Shown: positions 33,335 to 40,945 of the stretch, one piece after another
How positions within the stretch are numbered: position 1 is the stretch's first letter
Layout of the letters: every line of letters begins with the position of its first letter
DNA from: Streptomyces sp. NBC_01142
GTDB lineage: Bacteria; Actinomycetota; Actinomycetes; Streptomycetales; Streptomycetaceae
DNA length: 64,000 bases
Direction of reading: 5' to 3'
NCBI RefSeq assembly: GCF_026341125.1
Contig: NZ_JAPEOR010000002.1
Span: 1,674,001-1,738,000, forward strand
Translations under genes and position numbers: made by a program
Notes under the pieces: generated by a model
Told to the model about the DNA's origin: nothing
The model's input: only the letters and a program-made list of their open reading frames with translations
The model's database searches: none

Positions 33335-34243
33335 ATGGCCACCACCACTGGGCCGACCCTCACCCCGCTCCCGTCCACCCTCCCCGAGGAGACCGGCGGC
33401 GCCCGGCGTGAAGCACGCCGCAGGGCCACGCTGGAGTGGATCGCCGTCCACTCACTGGCGATCGCGGCCGCGCTCTTCTTCCTGCTGCCGTTCGTGTTCG
33501 TGTTCCTGACGGCGGTGATGAGCAGTGATCAGGCACTGACCCGCGAACTGTGGCCGCACACCTGGGAGTGGGGCAACTTCGCCACGGTCTGGAACACCCC
33601 GGGCTTTCTGACCTGGTGGCGCAACACGCTGCTGTACGCCGGGCTCGGCACGGTCCTCGCCGTCGGCTCCAGCATCCCGGTGGCGTACGCGCTGGCGAAG
33701 TTCCGCTTCCGCGGCCGGAACCTCGCGATGATGCTCGTCATCGCGATGATGATGCTGCCGCCCCAGGTGGTCGTCGTCCCGATGTATCTCTTCTGGGCGA
33801 AGCAGCTGGACCTGGCGGGCACGCTCTGGCCGCTGATCATTCCCTTCGCGTTCGGCAATGCGTTCACCATCTTCCTGCTGCGCCAGTTCCTGCTGACCAT
33901 CCCGAAGGAGTACACGGAGGCGGCCAGGATCGACGGCTGCAGCGAGTTCCGGACGATGGTGAGGATCGTGCTGCCGATGGCGAAGCCGGCCATCGCGGCG
34001 GTGGCCCTCTTCCACTTCTTCTACTGCTGGAACGACTACTTCGGACCGCAGATCTACGCCTCCGAGAACCCGGCCGCCTGGACCCTGAGCTACGGCCTCG
34101 AGTCCTTTAAGGGTGCCCATCAGACCGACTGGAACCTGACCATGGCCGCTACGGTGATGATCATGGCACCGGTGATCGTGGTCTTCTTCTTCGCGCAAAA
34201 GGCCTTCATCGAGGGCGTCACACTGACCGGAGTGAAGGGCTGA
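33335..34243 (+). CDS. csnG: Sugar ABC transporter permease
   Basis: A 302-residue MalG-type permease. After a hydrophilic N-terminus the first helix is SLAIAAALFFLLPFVFVFLTAVM. WGNFATVWNTPGFLTWWRNTLLYAG is the family segment before TM2, AYALAKFRFRGRN precedes TM3, and EAARIDGCSEFRTMVRIVLPMAKPA is the EAA loop. It forms the heterodimeric pore with CsnF for uptake of amino-sugar oligomers. Two bases separate it from csnH, so the four genes form one translational unit. Confidence 0.92.
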   Translation: MATTTGPTLTPLPSTLPEETGGARREARRRATLEWIAVHSLAIAAALFFLLPFVFVFLTAVMSSDQALTRELWPHTWEWGNFATVWNTPGFLTWWRNTLLYAGLGTVLAVGSSIPVAYALAKFRFRGRNLAMMLVIAMMMLPPQVVVVPMYLFWAKQLDLAGTLWPLIIPFAFGNAFTIFLLRQFLLTIPKEYTEAARIDGCSEFRTMVRIVLPMAKPAIAAVALFHFFYCWNDYFGPQIYASENPAAWTLSYGLESFKGAHQTDWNLTMAATVMIMAPVIVVFFFAQKAFIEGVTLTGVKG

Positions 34244-34245
34244 CC

Positions 34246-35553
34246 ATGCTGTATCCCCACGGGGGACAACCCCCGAACCCCCGGGCGAAGAAGATCGCTG
34301 TCGTGGGGGGAGGCTCCACCTACACCCCCGAACTGATCGACGGGTTCGCGCGGTTGCGCGACACCCTGCCCCTGACCGAGCTGGTCCTCATCGACCCCGC
34401 GGCCGACCGTCTCGAGCTGGTCGGCGGCCTGGCGCGGCGGATCTTCGCCAAGCAGGGCCACGACGGAAGGATCGTGACCACCTCCGACCTGGACGCGGGT
34501 GTCGCGGACGCCGACGCGGTGCTGCTGCAACTGCGCGTGGGCGGGCAGGCGGCGCGCCACCGGGACGAGACCTGGCCGCTGGAGTGCGGCTGCATCGGGC
34601 AGGAGACGACGGGCGCGGGCGGCCTCGCCAAGGCGCTCCGCACCGTCCCGGTCGTCCTCGACATCGCCGAGCGGGTGCGGCGGACGAATCCCGGCGCGTG
34701 GATCATCGTCTTCACCAATCCGGTGGGCATCGTGACCCGGGCGCTGCTGCAGGCCGGACACAAGGCCGTCGGTCTGTGCAACGTCGCCATCGGCTTCCAG
34801 CGCCGGTTCGCGAGACTCCTCGACGTCGCCCCGGCCGACGTCCACTTGAACCATGTGGGCCTCAACCACCTGACCTGGGAGACGGGTGTACGTATCGGTG
34901 GTCCCGACGGCGCGGATCTGCTGCCGAAGCTGCTGGCCGAGCACGGTGACGCCCTCGCGGACGATCTGCGGCTGCCACGCCCGCTGCTCGACCGGCTCGG
35001 TGTCGTCCCCTCGTACTACCTGCGCTACTTCTACGCGCACGACGAGGCCGTACGGGAGCTGCGCACCAAGCCCTCCCGGGCTGCCGAGGTCGCCGAGATG
35101 GAGAAGCAGCTGCTCCGGATGTACGGCGATCCGGCACTCGACGAGAAGCCGGAGCTGCTCGCCAAGCGCGGCGGCGCCTTCTACTCGGAGGCAGCCGTGG
35201 ATCTCGCGGCGGCGCTGCTGGGCGGGAGCGGCAGCCCGGTGCAGGTGGTGAACACCCGCAACAACGGCACGCTGCCCTTCCTGCCGGACGACGCGGTGAT
35301 CGAGGTGCAGGCGCGGGTCGACGGGAGCGGCGCCACTCCGCTCGCCGTGCCCGATCTCGACCCGCTGTTCGCGGGGCTTGTCGCACAGGTGACGGCGTAC
35401 GAGGACCTGGCGCTGGAGGCCGCCCTGCGCGGCGGCCGCGACCGTGTCTTCAAGGCGCTGCTGTCGCATCCGCTGATCGGCCAGTACGAGTACGCCGAGG
35501 CGCTCACCGACAAGCTGATCGCGCACAACCGGGAGCACCTCGCGTGGGCATGA
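34246..35553 (+). CDS. csnH: GH4 family NAD-dependent 6-phospho-beta-glucosidase-like enzyme
   Basis: A 435-residue GH4 enzyme. AVVGGGSTYTPELIDGFARL is the Rossmann NAD site. DADAVLLQLRVGGQAAR, CGCIGQETTGAGGLAKALR and VFTNPVGIVTRALLQAGHKAVGLCNVAIGF follow, and the CN motif and HLNHVGLNHLTWE carry the Mn-binding Cys and His. GH4 enzymes cleave (phospho)glycosides by an oxidation-elimination mechanism. In this operon the substrate should be a chitosan-derived (possibly phosphorylated) disaccharide. The N-terminal 12 residues (LYPHGGQPPNPR) are extra; the start could lie closer to KKIAVVG. It ends inside the csnK start region. Confidence 0.9.
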   Translation: MLYPHGGQPPNPRAKKIAVVGGGSTYTPELIDGFARLRDTLPLTELVLIDPAADRLELVGGLARRIFAKQGHDGRIVTTSDLDAGVADADAVLLQLRVGGQAARHRDETWPLECGCIGQETTGAGGLAKALRTVPVVLDIAERVRRTNPGAWIIVFTNPVGIVTRALLQAGHKAVGLCNVAIGFQRRFARLLDVAPADVHLNHVGLNHLTWETGVRIGGPDGADLLPKLLAEHGDALADDLRLPRPLLDRLGVVPSYYLRYFYAHDEAVRELRTKPSRAAEVAEMEKQLLRMYGDPALDEKPELLAKRGGAFYSEAAVDLAAALLGGSGSPVQVVNTRNNGTLPFLPDDAVIEVQARVDGSGATPLAVPDLDPLFAGLVAQVTAYEDLALEAALRGGRDRVFKALLSHPLIGQYEYAEALTDKLIAHNREHLAWA

Positions 35554-36560
35554 CCGCACGTGGCGTCCTGGCCATCGACGCCGGCAACAGCAAGACCGAC
35601 GTCGCGGTGGTCGCCGCCGACGGAACCGTCCTCGGCAGGGCCCGCGGCGGTGGCTTCCAGCCGCCTGCGGTCGGTGTCGAGGCGGCCGTCGACTCCCTTG
35701 CCCGGACGGTGGCGGCGGCCGCGACCGCGGCCGCGGCCGGTTTCCCGGACGCCGGTATCACCGCCGGGTCCGGGCGTCCCTTCGTCGCGCATGTCTCCGC
35801 CTGCCTCGCCAACGCCGATCTTCCGGTCGAGGAGCGCGAGTTGGCGGCGGCGGTGCAGGCGCGCGGCTGGGGCCGTTCGACCGAGGTACGCAATGACACC
35901 TTCGCGATCCTGCGCGCGGGGGTGGATGAGCCGCGCGGCGTCGCGGTGGTGTGCGGCGCGGGGATCAACTGCGTGGGCATGCTGCCGGACGGCCGTACCG
36001 CCCGTTTCCCCGCGATCGGCCGGATCTCGGGCGACTGGGGCGGGGGTTCGGGTCTCGCGGAGGAAGCGCTGTGGTTCGCGGCGCGGGCGGAGGACGGCCG
36101 CGGCGAGCCGACGGCCCTGGCCCGTGCGCTGCCTGCGCATTTCGGCCTGGACTCCATGTACGCCCTGATCGAGGCGCTGCATCGGGGCCGTATCCCCTCC
36201 GCGCGCAAGCATGAGCTGCCCCCGGTCCTCTTCGCCATCGGCGCGGCGGGCGACCCGGTCGCCCGCTCGCTGGTGCACCGGCTCGCGCAGGAGGTCGTCG
36301 CGCTGTCCACGGTCGCCCTGGCCCGCCTGGAACTGCTCGACGAAGAGGTTCCGGTGCTGCTGGGCGGCAGCGTCCTGACGGCCCGGCACGCGGAGCTGGA
36401 CGAGCAGATCGGCAAGCTGCTGGCGGCGAAGGCCCCCAAGGCGGTCATCGAGGTGGTGACGGCCCCGCCGGTATTGGGGGCGGCCCTGCTGGGCCTGGAC
36501 CGCACGGGGGCCCCGGCCGAGGCCCGCGCCCGGCTGCGCGCGCACTACGCATCGCCTTGA
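35544..36560 (+). CDS. csnK: Glucosamine/N-acetylglucosamine kinase (BadF/BadG-type ATPase fold)
   Basis: A 338-residue ASKHA-fold sugar kinase. GVLAIDAGNSKTDVAVVAADG is the phosphate-1 loop and DTFAILRAGVDEPRGVAVVCGAGINCVGM phosphate-2. GRISGDWGGGSGLAEEALW is characteristic of the BadF/N-acetylglucosamine kinase family, and VPVLLGGSVLTARHAEL the adenosine motif. In this operon it would phosphorylate glucosamine released from chitosan oligomers. GTG 35544 is preferred since GGGAG lies eight bases ahead; ATG 35550 overlaps the csnH TGA. No clear terminator follows. Confidence 0.9.
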   Translation: MGMTARGVLAIDAGNSKTDVAVVAADGTVLGRARGGGFQPPAVGVEAAVDSLARTVAAAATAAAAGFPDAGITAGSGRPFVAHVSACLANADLPVEERELAAAVQARGWGRSTEVRNDTFAILRAGVDEPRGVAVVCGAGINCVGMLPDGRTARFPAIGRISGDWGGGSGLAEEALWFAARAEDGRGEPTALARALPAHFGLDSMYALIEALHRGRIPSARKHELPPVLFAIGAAGDPVARSLVHRLAQEVVALSTVALARLELLDEEVPVLLGGSVLTARHAELDEQIGKLLAAKAPKAVIEVVTAPPVLGAALLGLDRTGAPAEARARLRAHYASP

Positions 36561-36623
36561 ACGTACGCATCGCCCCGAAAAGGGAGAGCGGAAGCACGGG
36601 GTGAGGATCGGGCGCGTGGGACA

Positions 36624-36840
36624 TTGCGTGAGCACTTCGGGGCGGACGGGTTCGTGAAGGCGCTTCGGGGCGGACGGGTTCGTGAAGCCCGAAGGGGCCT
36701 TCCCGGCGGAAGTGGCCGACGCGTGCAGGCAGTTGCTGTGGGCCGGGACGGGCTGCGACCCGGACGATCCCGCGATCCGGACCAAGCCGGTGCACTGGGT
36801 GCGGGGCATGGCCCAGTCCCCGCTGTACCCGGCGCACATC
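36624..36840 (+). pseudogene. Phytanoyl-CoA dioxygenase (PhyH) family remnant
   Basis: LREHFGADGFVK, then after a 28-bp insertion PEGAFPAEVADACRQLLWAG and TGCDPDDPAIRTKPVHWVRG, form the N-terminus of a PhyH-like Fe(II)/2-oxoglutarate oxygenase. The 28-bp tandem duplication shifts the frame. Homology fades after about 36840, long before the HxD/H iron ligands, so the gene is both frameshifted and truncated. It lies between csnK and the glnX-like gene; the rest of 36841-37033 is without a recognisable gene. Confidence 0.7.
36635..36687 (+). repeat. 25-bp direct repeat, period 28
   Basis: CTTCGGGGCGGACGGGTTCG followed by TGAAG occurs at 36635-36659 and again, identical, at 36663-36687. It is the duplication that broke the PhyH reading frame. 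Confidence 0.95.
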
Positions 36841-37033
36841 GGGAACCGATCAAGGCCGGCAGGCGTATTCATGGTGGGGAGATCGGCCTGGCGAGGACCT
36901 GGATTGCTGCGAAAGGAACAAGATCCAGTCAATCCTGGTGTAGGTGTCGGTCATTGCGGCCATACTGCTGGCCAGGAACGTCCCCAGACCCGCCGGGGGG
37001 CGGGCCGACGTCAGCGACCGAGGGGGAGGTCAC

Positions 37034-38434
37034 GTGACATACCCGCCGAATGTGCGCACCGCGCCCCAGTCGGCTCCGACGCATGCGCCCGCGCCCGCAC
37101 AGCCACCGGCCGCACAGCCGCCCGCGGGCCGCGGCGCCTGGGCCGTGGGCAGGGAGCGGCTGCGTACGGCGGCGACGACCGAGCCCGGGCGGCTGCAGAT
37201 CATCGGGGCCGTACTGGCCGCTCTGGTGGTCGCGTTCGGCGCGGTGACGGCGTTCGAGATCTCCGACCGGGCCTCCGCGGCCGACAACGTGGTGAGCCGC
37301 AGTCAGCCGCTGAGCGCGGACGCCGCGTCCATCTACCGCTCGCTGGCCGACGCGGACACTACGGCCTCCAGCGGCTTCCTGGCCGGGGCGGAGGAGCCCC
37401 GCGAGGTGCACGAGCGGTACCAGAAGGACATCGCACGCGCCTCCCGGCTGCTGATCAAGGCCGCGACGAACACCGACAGTTCCAGCGAGTCCGGCCGTCA
37501 GATAGCCGCCCTCAATGAGCAGCTCCCCCGCTACACGGGCCTGATCGAGACGGCCCGTGCCAACAACCGGCTGGGCAGGCCGCTCGGCGGCGCCTATCTG
37601 CGGTTCGCGAACGAGCAGATGACCAAGGATCTGCTGCCCGCCGCGCAGAAGCTGTACGACGCGGAGACGGCCCGGCTCGACCAGGACGACGACGACGCCC
37701 GTTTCTGGCCCCTCTTCTCGATCGTGGTGGGCGTGGTGGCGCTGGGCGGGCTCGTCTGGGCCCAGCGGCGCAACTACCGGCGCACGAACCGCGTGTTCAA
37801 CCACGGGCTGCTCGCCGCCACCGCCGCCTCCACCGTCGTACTGCTCTGGCTGGCCGTGGGGCACACGGTGGCCCGCGCCGAGCTGAACGACGCCAGGGCC
37901 CACGGCCAGAATTCCCTCAAGGTGCTCAACGACGCGCGGATCAACTCCCTCAAGGCACGCGCCAATGAGAACCTCACCCTTGTCGCGCGGGGCGCCGTCC
38001 TCACCGACGACGGCAAGAGCGACAAGTACGAAACGGACTACATCACCGGGATGGACAAGCTCCGCACGCAGCTGAGCCAGGCGCAGAAACTCGCCGACGA
38101 CGGCGAAGGACGCGGACCGGTCGAGGACGCCGTCAAGGGCGTGTCCGAGTGGAAGGTCCGGCACGACAGCGCCAGCAAGACCGACAAGGCCGGCGACTAC
38201 GAGGGCGCGCTGGAGAAGGTCATCGGCAGCAAGGACTCCACCGGCCAGTCCTTCGACCAGGTGGACGCCGCGCTCGAGAATGCGCTCGGGCACGAGCAGC
38301 GCGAGTTCACCGAGGCGGCGAAGAACGGGCGCGGCGCGCTGACCGGGCTGCCGATCGGAGCCGCGGCACTGGCCGTGCTGGGCGCTGCGGGCGCCGTCCT
38401 CGGCATCAACCGCAGGCTTTCGGAGTACCGGTGA
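37034..38434 (+). CDS. glnX: GlnX-like membrane sensor protein
   Basis: A 466-residue membrane protein. A Pro/Ala-rich N-terminus is followed by TM1 (about 56-78), an extracellular helical domain (about 79-222), TM2 (about 224-244), TM3 (about 257-278), a second extracellular helical domain (about 279-435) and TM4 (about 436-459). Four helices with two exported helical domains match GlnX, which in mycobacteria links the periplasmic GlnH sensor to the PknG kinase. There is no kinase or HAMP domain. GTG 37034 has GGAGG just ahead. A glnH-like gene follows after 11 bases and pknG lies three genes on. Confidence 0.75.
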   Translation: MTYPPNVRTAPQSAPTHAPAPAQPPAAQPPAGRGAWAVGRERLRTAATTEPGRLQIIGAVLAALVVAFGAVTAFEISDRASAADNVVSRSQPLSADAASIYRSLADADTTASSGFLAGAEEPREVHERYQKDIARASRLLIKAATNTDSSSESGRQIAALNEQLPRYTGLIETARANNRLGRPLGGAYLRFANEQMTKDLLPAAQKLYDAETARLDQDDDDARFWPLFSIVVGVVALGGLVWAQRRNYRRTNRVFNHGLLAATAASTVVLLWLAVGHTVARAELNDARAHGQNSLKVLNDARINSLKARANENLTLVARGAVLTDDGKSDKYETDYITGMDKLRTQLSQAQKLADDGEGRGPVEDAVKGVSEWKVRHDSASKTDKAGDYEGALEKVIGSKDSTGQSFDQVDAALENALGHEQREFTEAAKNGRGALTGLPIGAAALAVLGAAGAVLGINRRLSEYR

Positions 38435-38445
38435 GAGGGGGAGCG

Positions 38446-39456
38446 ATGACCGGCGCGAGGACCAGGTTCCGCGGCTGGGGCGGCGTCGCGGGGATGGCCG
38501 CGGCCTGTGCGCTGACCGCCGCCGTCACACTGCTGCCGCTGTCCCACGGCGGCGCGGACTCCCTCGGTTCGGGGCCGTCCGGCCAGGGCCTGGCATCGGC
38601 CGGTGCCGTCAAGGCGGACAGCTGCGAGGACCCGGAGCGTTCCTTGCCCCCGTCGGCCGACGACGGACCGAACATCGACGCGATCAAGGAGCGCGGCAAG
38701 CTGATCGTCGGCGTTGACCAGAACAGCTACCGCTGGGGCTACCGCAATCCGGCCACCAGCGACCTCGAGGGCTTCGACATCGATCTCGCCCGGGCCATCG
38801 CCGACGACATCCTCGGCAGTCCCGACGCCGTCATCTTCCGCGCCATCCCGACCAACCAGCGCATACCCGCGCTGGACAACGGCACGGTGGACATCGTCGT
38901 CCGTACGATGACGATCAACTGCAAACGCATCAAGCAGGCCGCGTTCTCCACCGCGTACTTCCAGACGGGCCAGCAGGTGCTCGCACCCAAGGGCTCCTCC
39001 ATCACCGGGTACAACACGTCCCTCGCCGGGAAGAACGTCTGTTCGGCGGAAGGCTCGACGGCGTACGAGGCCCTGGAGAAGAACAGCTTCGGCGCGACGT
39101 TCAAGGACGAGCACGACGGGAAGCCGGGTGACGAGGACCGGCTCACCGTGCCCAACCAGCTCGACTGTCTGGTCAGGCTTCAGCTGGGTCTGGTCGACGC
39201 GGTGGTCACGGACAACGCCCTCGCGGCGGGCCAGGCGGCCCAGGATCCGGCCGTCGAACTGAAGGGCGGCAAGCCCTTCACCACCGAGTACTACGGCGTC
39301 GCCACCAAGCTCGGCAAGAACGACCTGGTGCGCCGGGTGAACCACGTGCTCGTCGACTACCGCAAGGGCCCCTGGATGCAGGCGTACACGAAGTGGCTGG
39401 CGGCCGATCTGCCCGGGATCACCGCGCCGCCGGAGCCGAAGTACCGGGACGGCTGA
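38446..39456 (+). CDS. glnH: GlnH-like glutamate/aspartate-binding protein
   Basis: A 336-residue family 3 solute-binding protein. The N-terminal export segment (GGVAGMAAACALTAAVTLLPL) may be a signal anchor or contain a Cys. The binding domain shows RGKLIVGVDQNSYRWGYRNP, LEGFDIDLARAIADDILG, NGTVDIVVRTMTINCKRIKQ and VDAVVTDNALAAGQAAQDP, the polar amino-acid-binding pattern. No permease or ATPase gene is adjacent, arguing for sensing rather than uptake, as in the mycobacterial GlnX-GlnH-PknG system where GlnH reports aspartate/glutamate. Confidence 0.82.
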   Translation: MTGARTRFRGWGGVAGMAAACALTAAVTLLPLSHGGADSLGSGPSGQGLASAGAVKADSCEDPERSLPPSADDGPNIDAIKERGKLIVGVDQNSYRWGYRNPATSDLEGFDIDLARAIADDILGSPDAVIFRAIPTNQRIPALDNGTVDIVVRTMTINCKRIKQAAFSTAYFQTGQQVLAPKGSSITGYNTSLAGKNVCSAEGSTAYEALEKNSFGATFKDEHDGKPGDEDRLTVPNQLDCLVRLQLGLVDAVVTDNALAAGQAAQDPAVELKGGKPFTTEYYGVATKLGKNDLVRRVNHVLVDYRKGPWMQAYTKWLAADLPGITAPPEPKYRDG

Positions 39457-39604
39457 ACCGCGTGGAGCCGACGGAACACCCAAGAAGGCCAACCCACGCG
39501 CAGCACGTGAAACAGCGCGAAGACAGCGCGAAAGCAATGCGAAAGCAACGCGACAGACCGAACGCGGAAGACTAGTCCTGCCAGGAAGAGCGGAGAGGTG
39601 ATCG

Positions 39605-40945
39605 ATGGGCGTCGCGGGACCCTCCCCCAGCTTCGCGGGGCGACCCCCAGGGCCGGTGATGGACCGGGACGAGGTGGACCGTGCGCTCGCGCGGCTCGGC
39701 GCGGAGCACGAGGCCATCGAGACCTCGCTCCTCGCCCTGCAGGACCATGCGGGCCGCAGACTCCTCGAAGGCGCCGAGCTGACGGGCGTCACCAAGGACC
39801 GCTGGGCCTCCGCCGAGCAGGAGATCACCCTGCTGTGGGGGTACTTCGAGGCGTACGCCGCCGCCCTGCACGACACCCAGGAGCTGCGCGCCAGACGGCG
39901 CTGGCCGGGACGTGAGGACCTGGTGGAGCTGACCGACCGGCTGCGCGGCCGCAGCGTGACGGTCGCGAGCTCCGCCGCCCACCCCGCGCCCTCGATCACC
40001 GGGCCCGCCAAGCTCTCCGAGCAGTTCTCGCTCGAGGAGCTGGTCTCCCGGATGAACAAGCTGTACGCGAGCTCGCTCAACATGGTGGTGACGGCCGACT
40101 CGGTGTGGTCCGCGCTGCCCGCCCGGATAGATCTCCTCTCCGCCGAGCTGCAGCGCACCCGCTCGCTCGCGCACTCCGTCGGCGTACGGCCGGGGGAGCA
40201 CCCCGCGGGCGACGAGCTGGAGTCGATCACCCATGAGCTGTCGACCCTCCGCGCCCAGGTGATCTCCGACCCGCTCGCGTTCTGGCGGCCCGCGCCCGGC
40301 AGTTCGGCCCCGGGCGGCGGCCGGCCCGACACCGACCGCTACGACCGGGCGGCCCGCGCCCTGGAGGACATCCGCCGCGAGATCGAGGCGGTGCTCCAGG
40401 TCCGGCAGGACTCGGAGGCGCGGCTGATGCGGCTGCGGGATGTACTCTCGCGCGCCGACCGGACGCTGACCGAGGCCCGGTCGGCGCGCGGCGAGGTGCT
40501 GGCCAAGATCGCGGCCTCCGAGGTTCCTGCGGTCAGCGGTCCGCCGACCGCGCTGCACGAGCGGCTCGCCACCGCCGCCGAGTACCGCAGGCACTCCCAG
40601 TGGAACCGGCTCTCTCCGCTGCTCGAGTCCCTGGAGCGCGAGGCGGAGGACGAACTGCTGCGCGCCCGCGAGTCGTTGACCGCTGTCACCGCGCCGCTCG
40701 CGGTCCGCGCCGAGCTGCGCGGCCGGCTGGACGCGTACAAGGCGAAGATGGCCCGGCACGGGATGGCGGAGGACCCGCTGCTCATCGAGCGGTACGACGC
40801 GGCCCGCCGGATGCTGTGGAGCGCACCGTGCGATCTGCGCGTCGCCGAGCAGGCGGTGCTGCGCTATCAGCAGGCCGCCGCGGAAGCTCTGGTACCGAGA
40901 CAGTCCGGACCGTCCGGGCCCACTGACCGCAGGGGGGACTCGTGA
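39605..40945 (+). CDS. Hypothetical helical (coiled-coil) protein in the pknG cluster
   Basis: A 446-residue soluble protein without signal or membrane segments, dominated by long amphipathic helices: DEVDRALARLGAEHEAIETSLLALQ, RALEDIRREIEAVLQVRQDS, LMRLRDVLSRADRTLTEARSARGEVLA and LSPLLESLEREAEDELLRARESL. I recognise no named domain. It overlaps pknG by four bases (GTGA), so it is made with the kinase. Plausible roles are scaffold, substrate or adaptor between the membrane sensor and kinase. The first about 18 residues are low complexity; ATG 39659 (MDRDEVDRAL) is an alternative start. Confidence 0.7.
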   Translation: MGVAGPSPSFAGRPPGPVMDRDEVDRALARLGAEHEAIETSLLALQDHAGRRLLEGAELTGVTKDRWASAEQEITLLWGYFEAYAAALHDTQELRARRRWPGREDLVELTDRLRGRSVTVASSAAHPAPSITGPAKLSEQFSLEELVSRMNKLYASSLNMVVTADSVWSALPARIDLLSAELQRTRSLAHSVGVRPGEHPAGDELESITHELSTLRAQVISDPLAFWRPAPGSSAPGGGRPDTDRYDRAARALEDIRREIEAVLQVRQDSEARLMRLRDVLSRADRTLTEARSARGEVLAKIAASEVPAVSGPPTALHERLATAAEYRRHSQWNRLSPLLESLEREAEDELLRARESLTAVTAPLAVRAELRGRLDAYKAKMARHGMAEDPLLIERYDAARRMLWSAPCDLRVAEQAVLRYQQAAAEALVPRQSGPSGPTDRRGDS

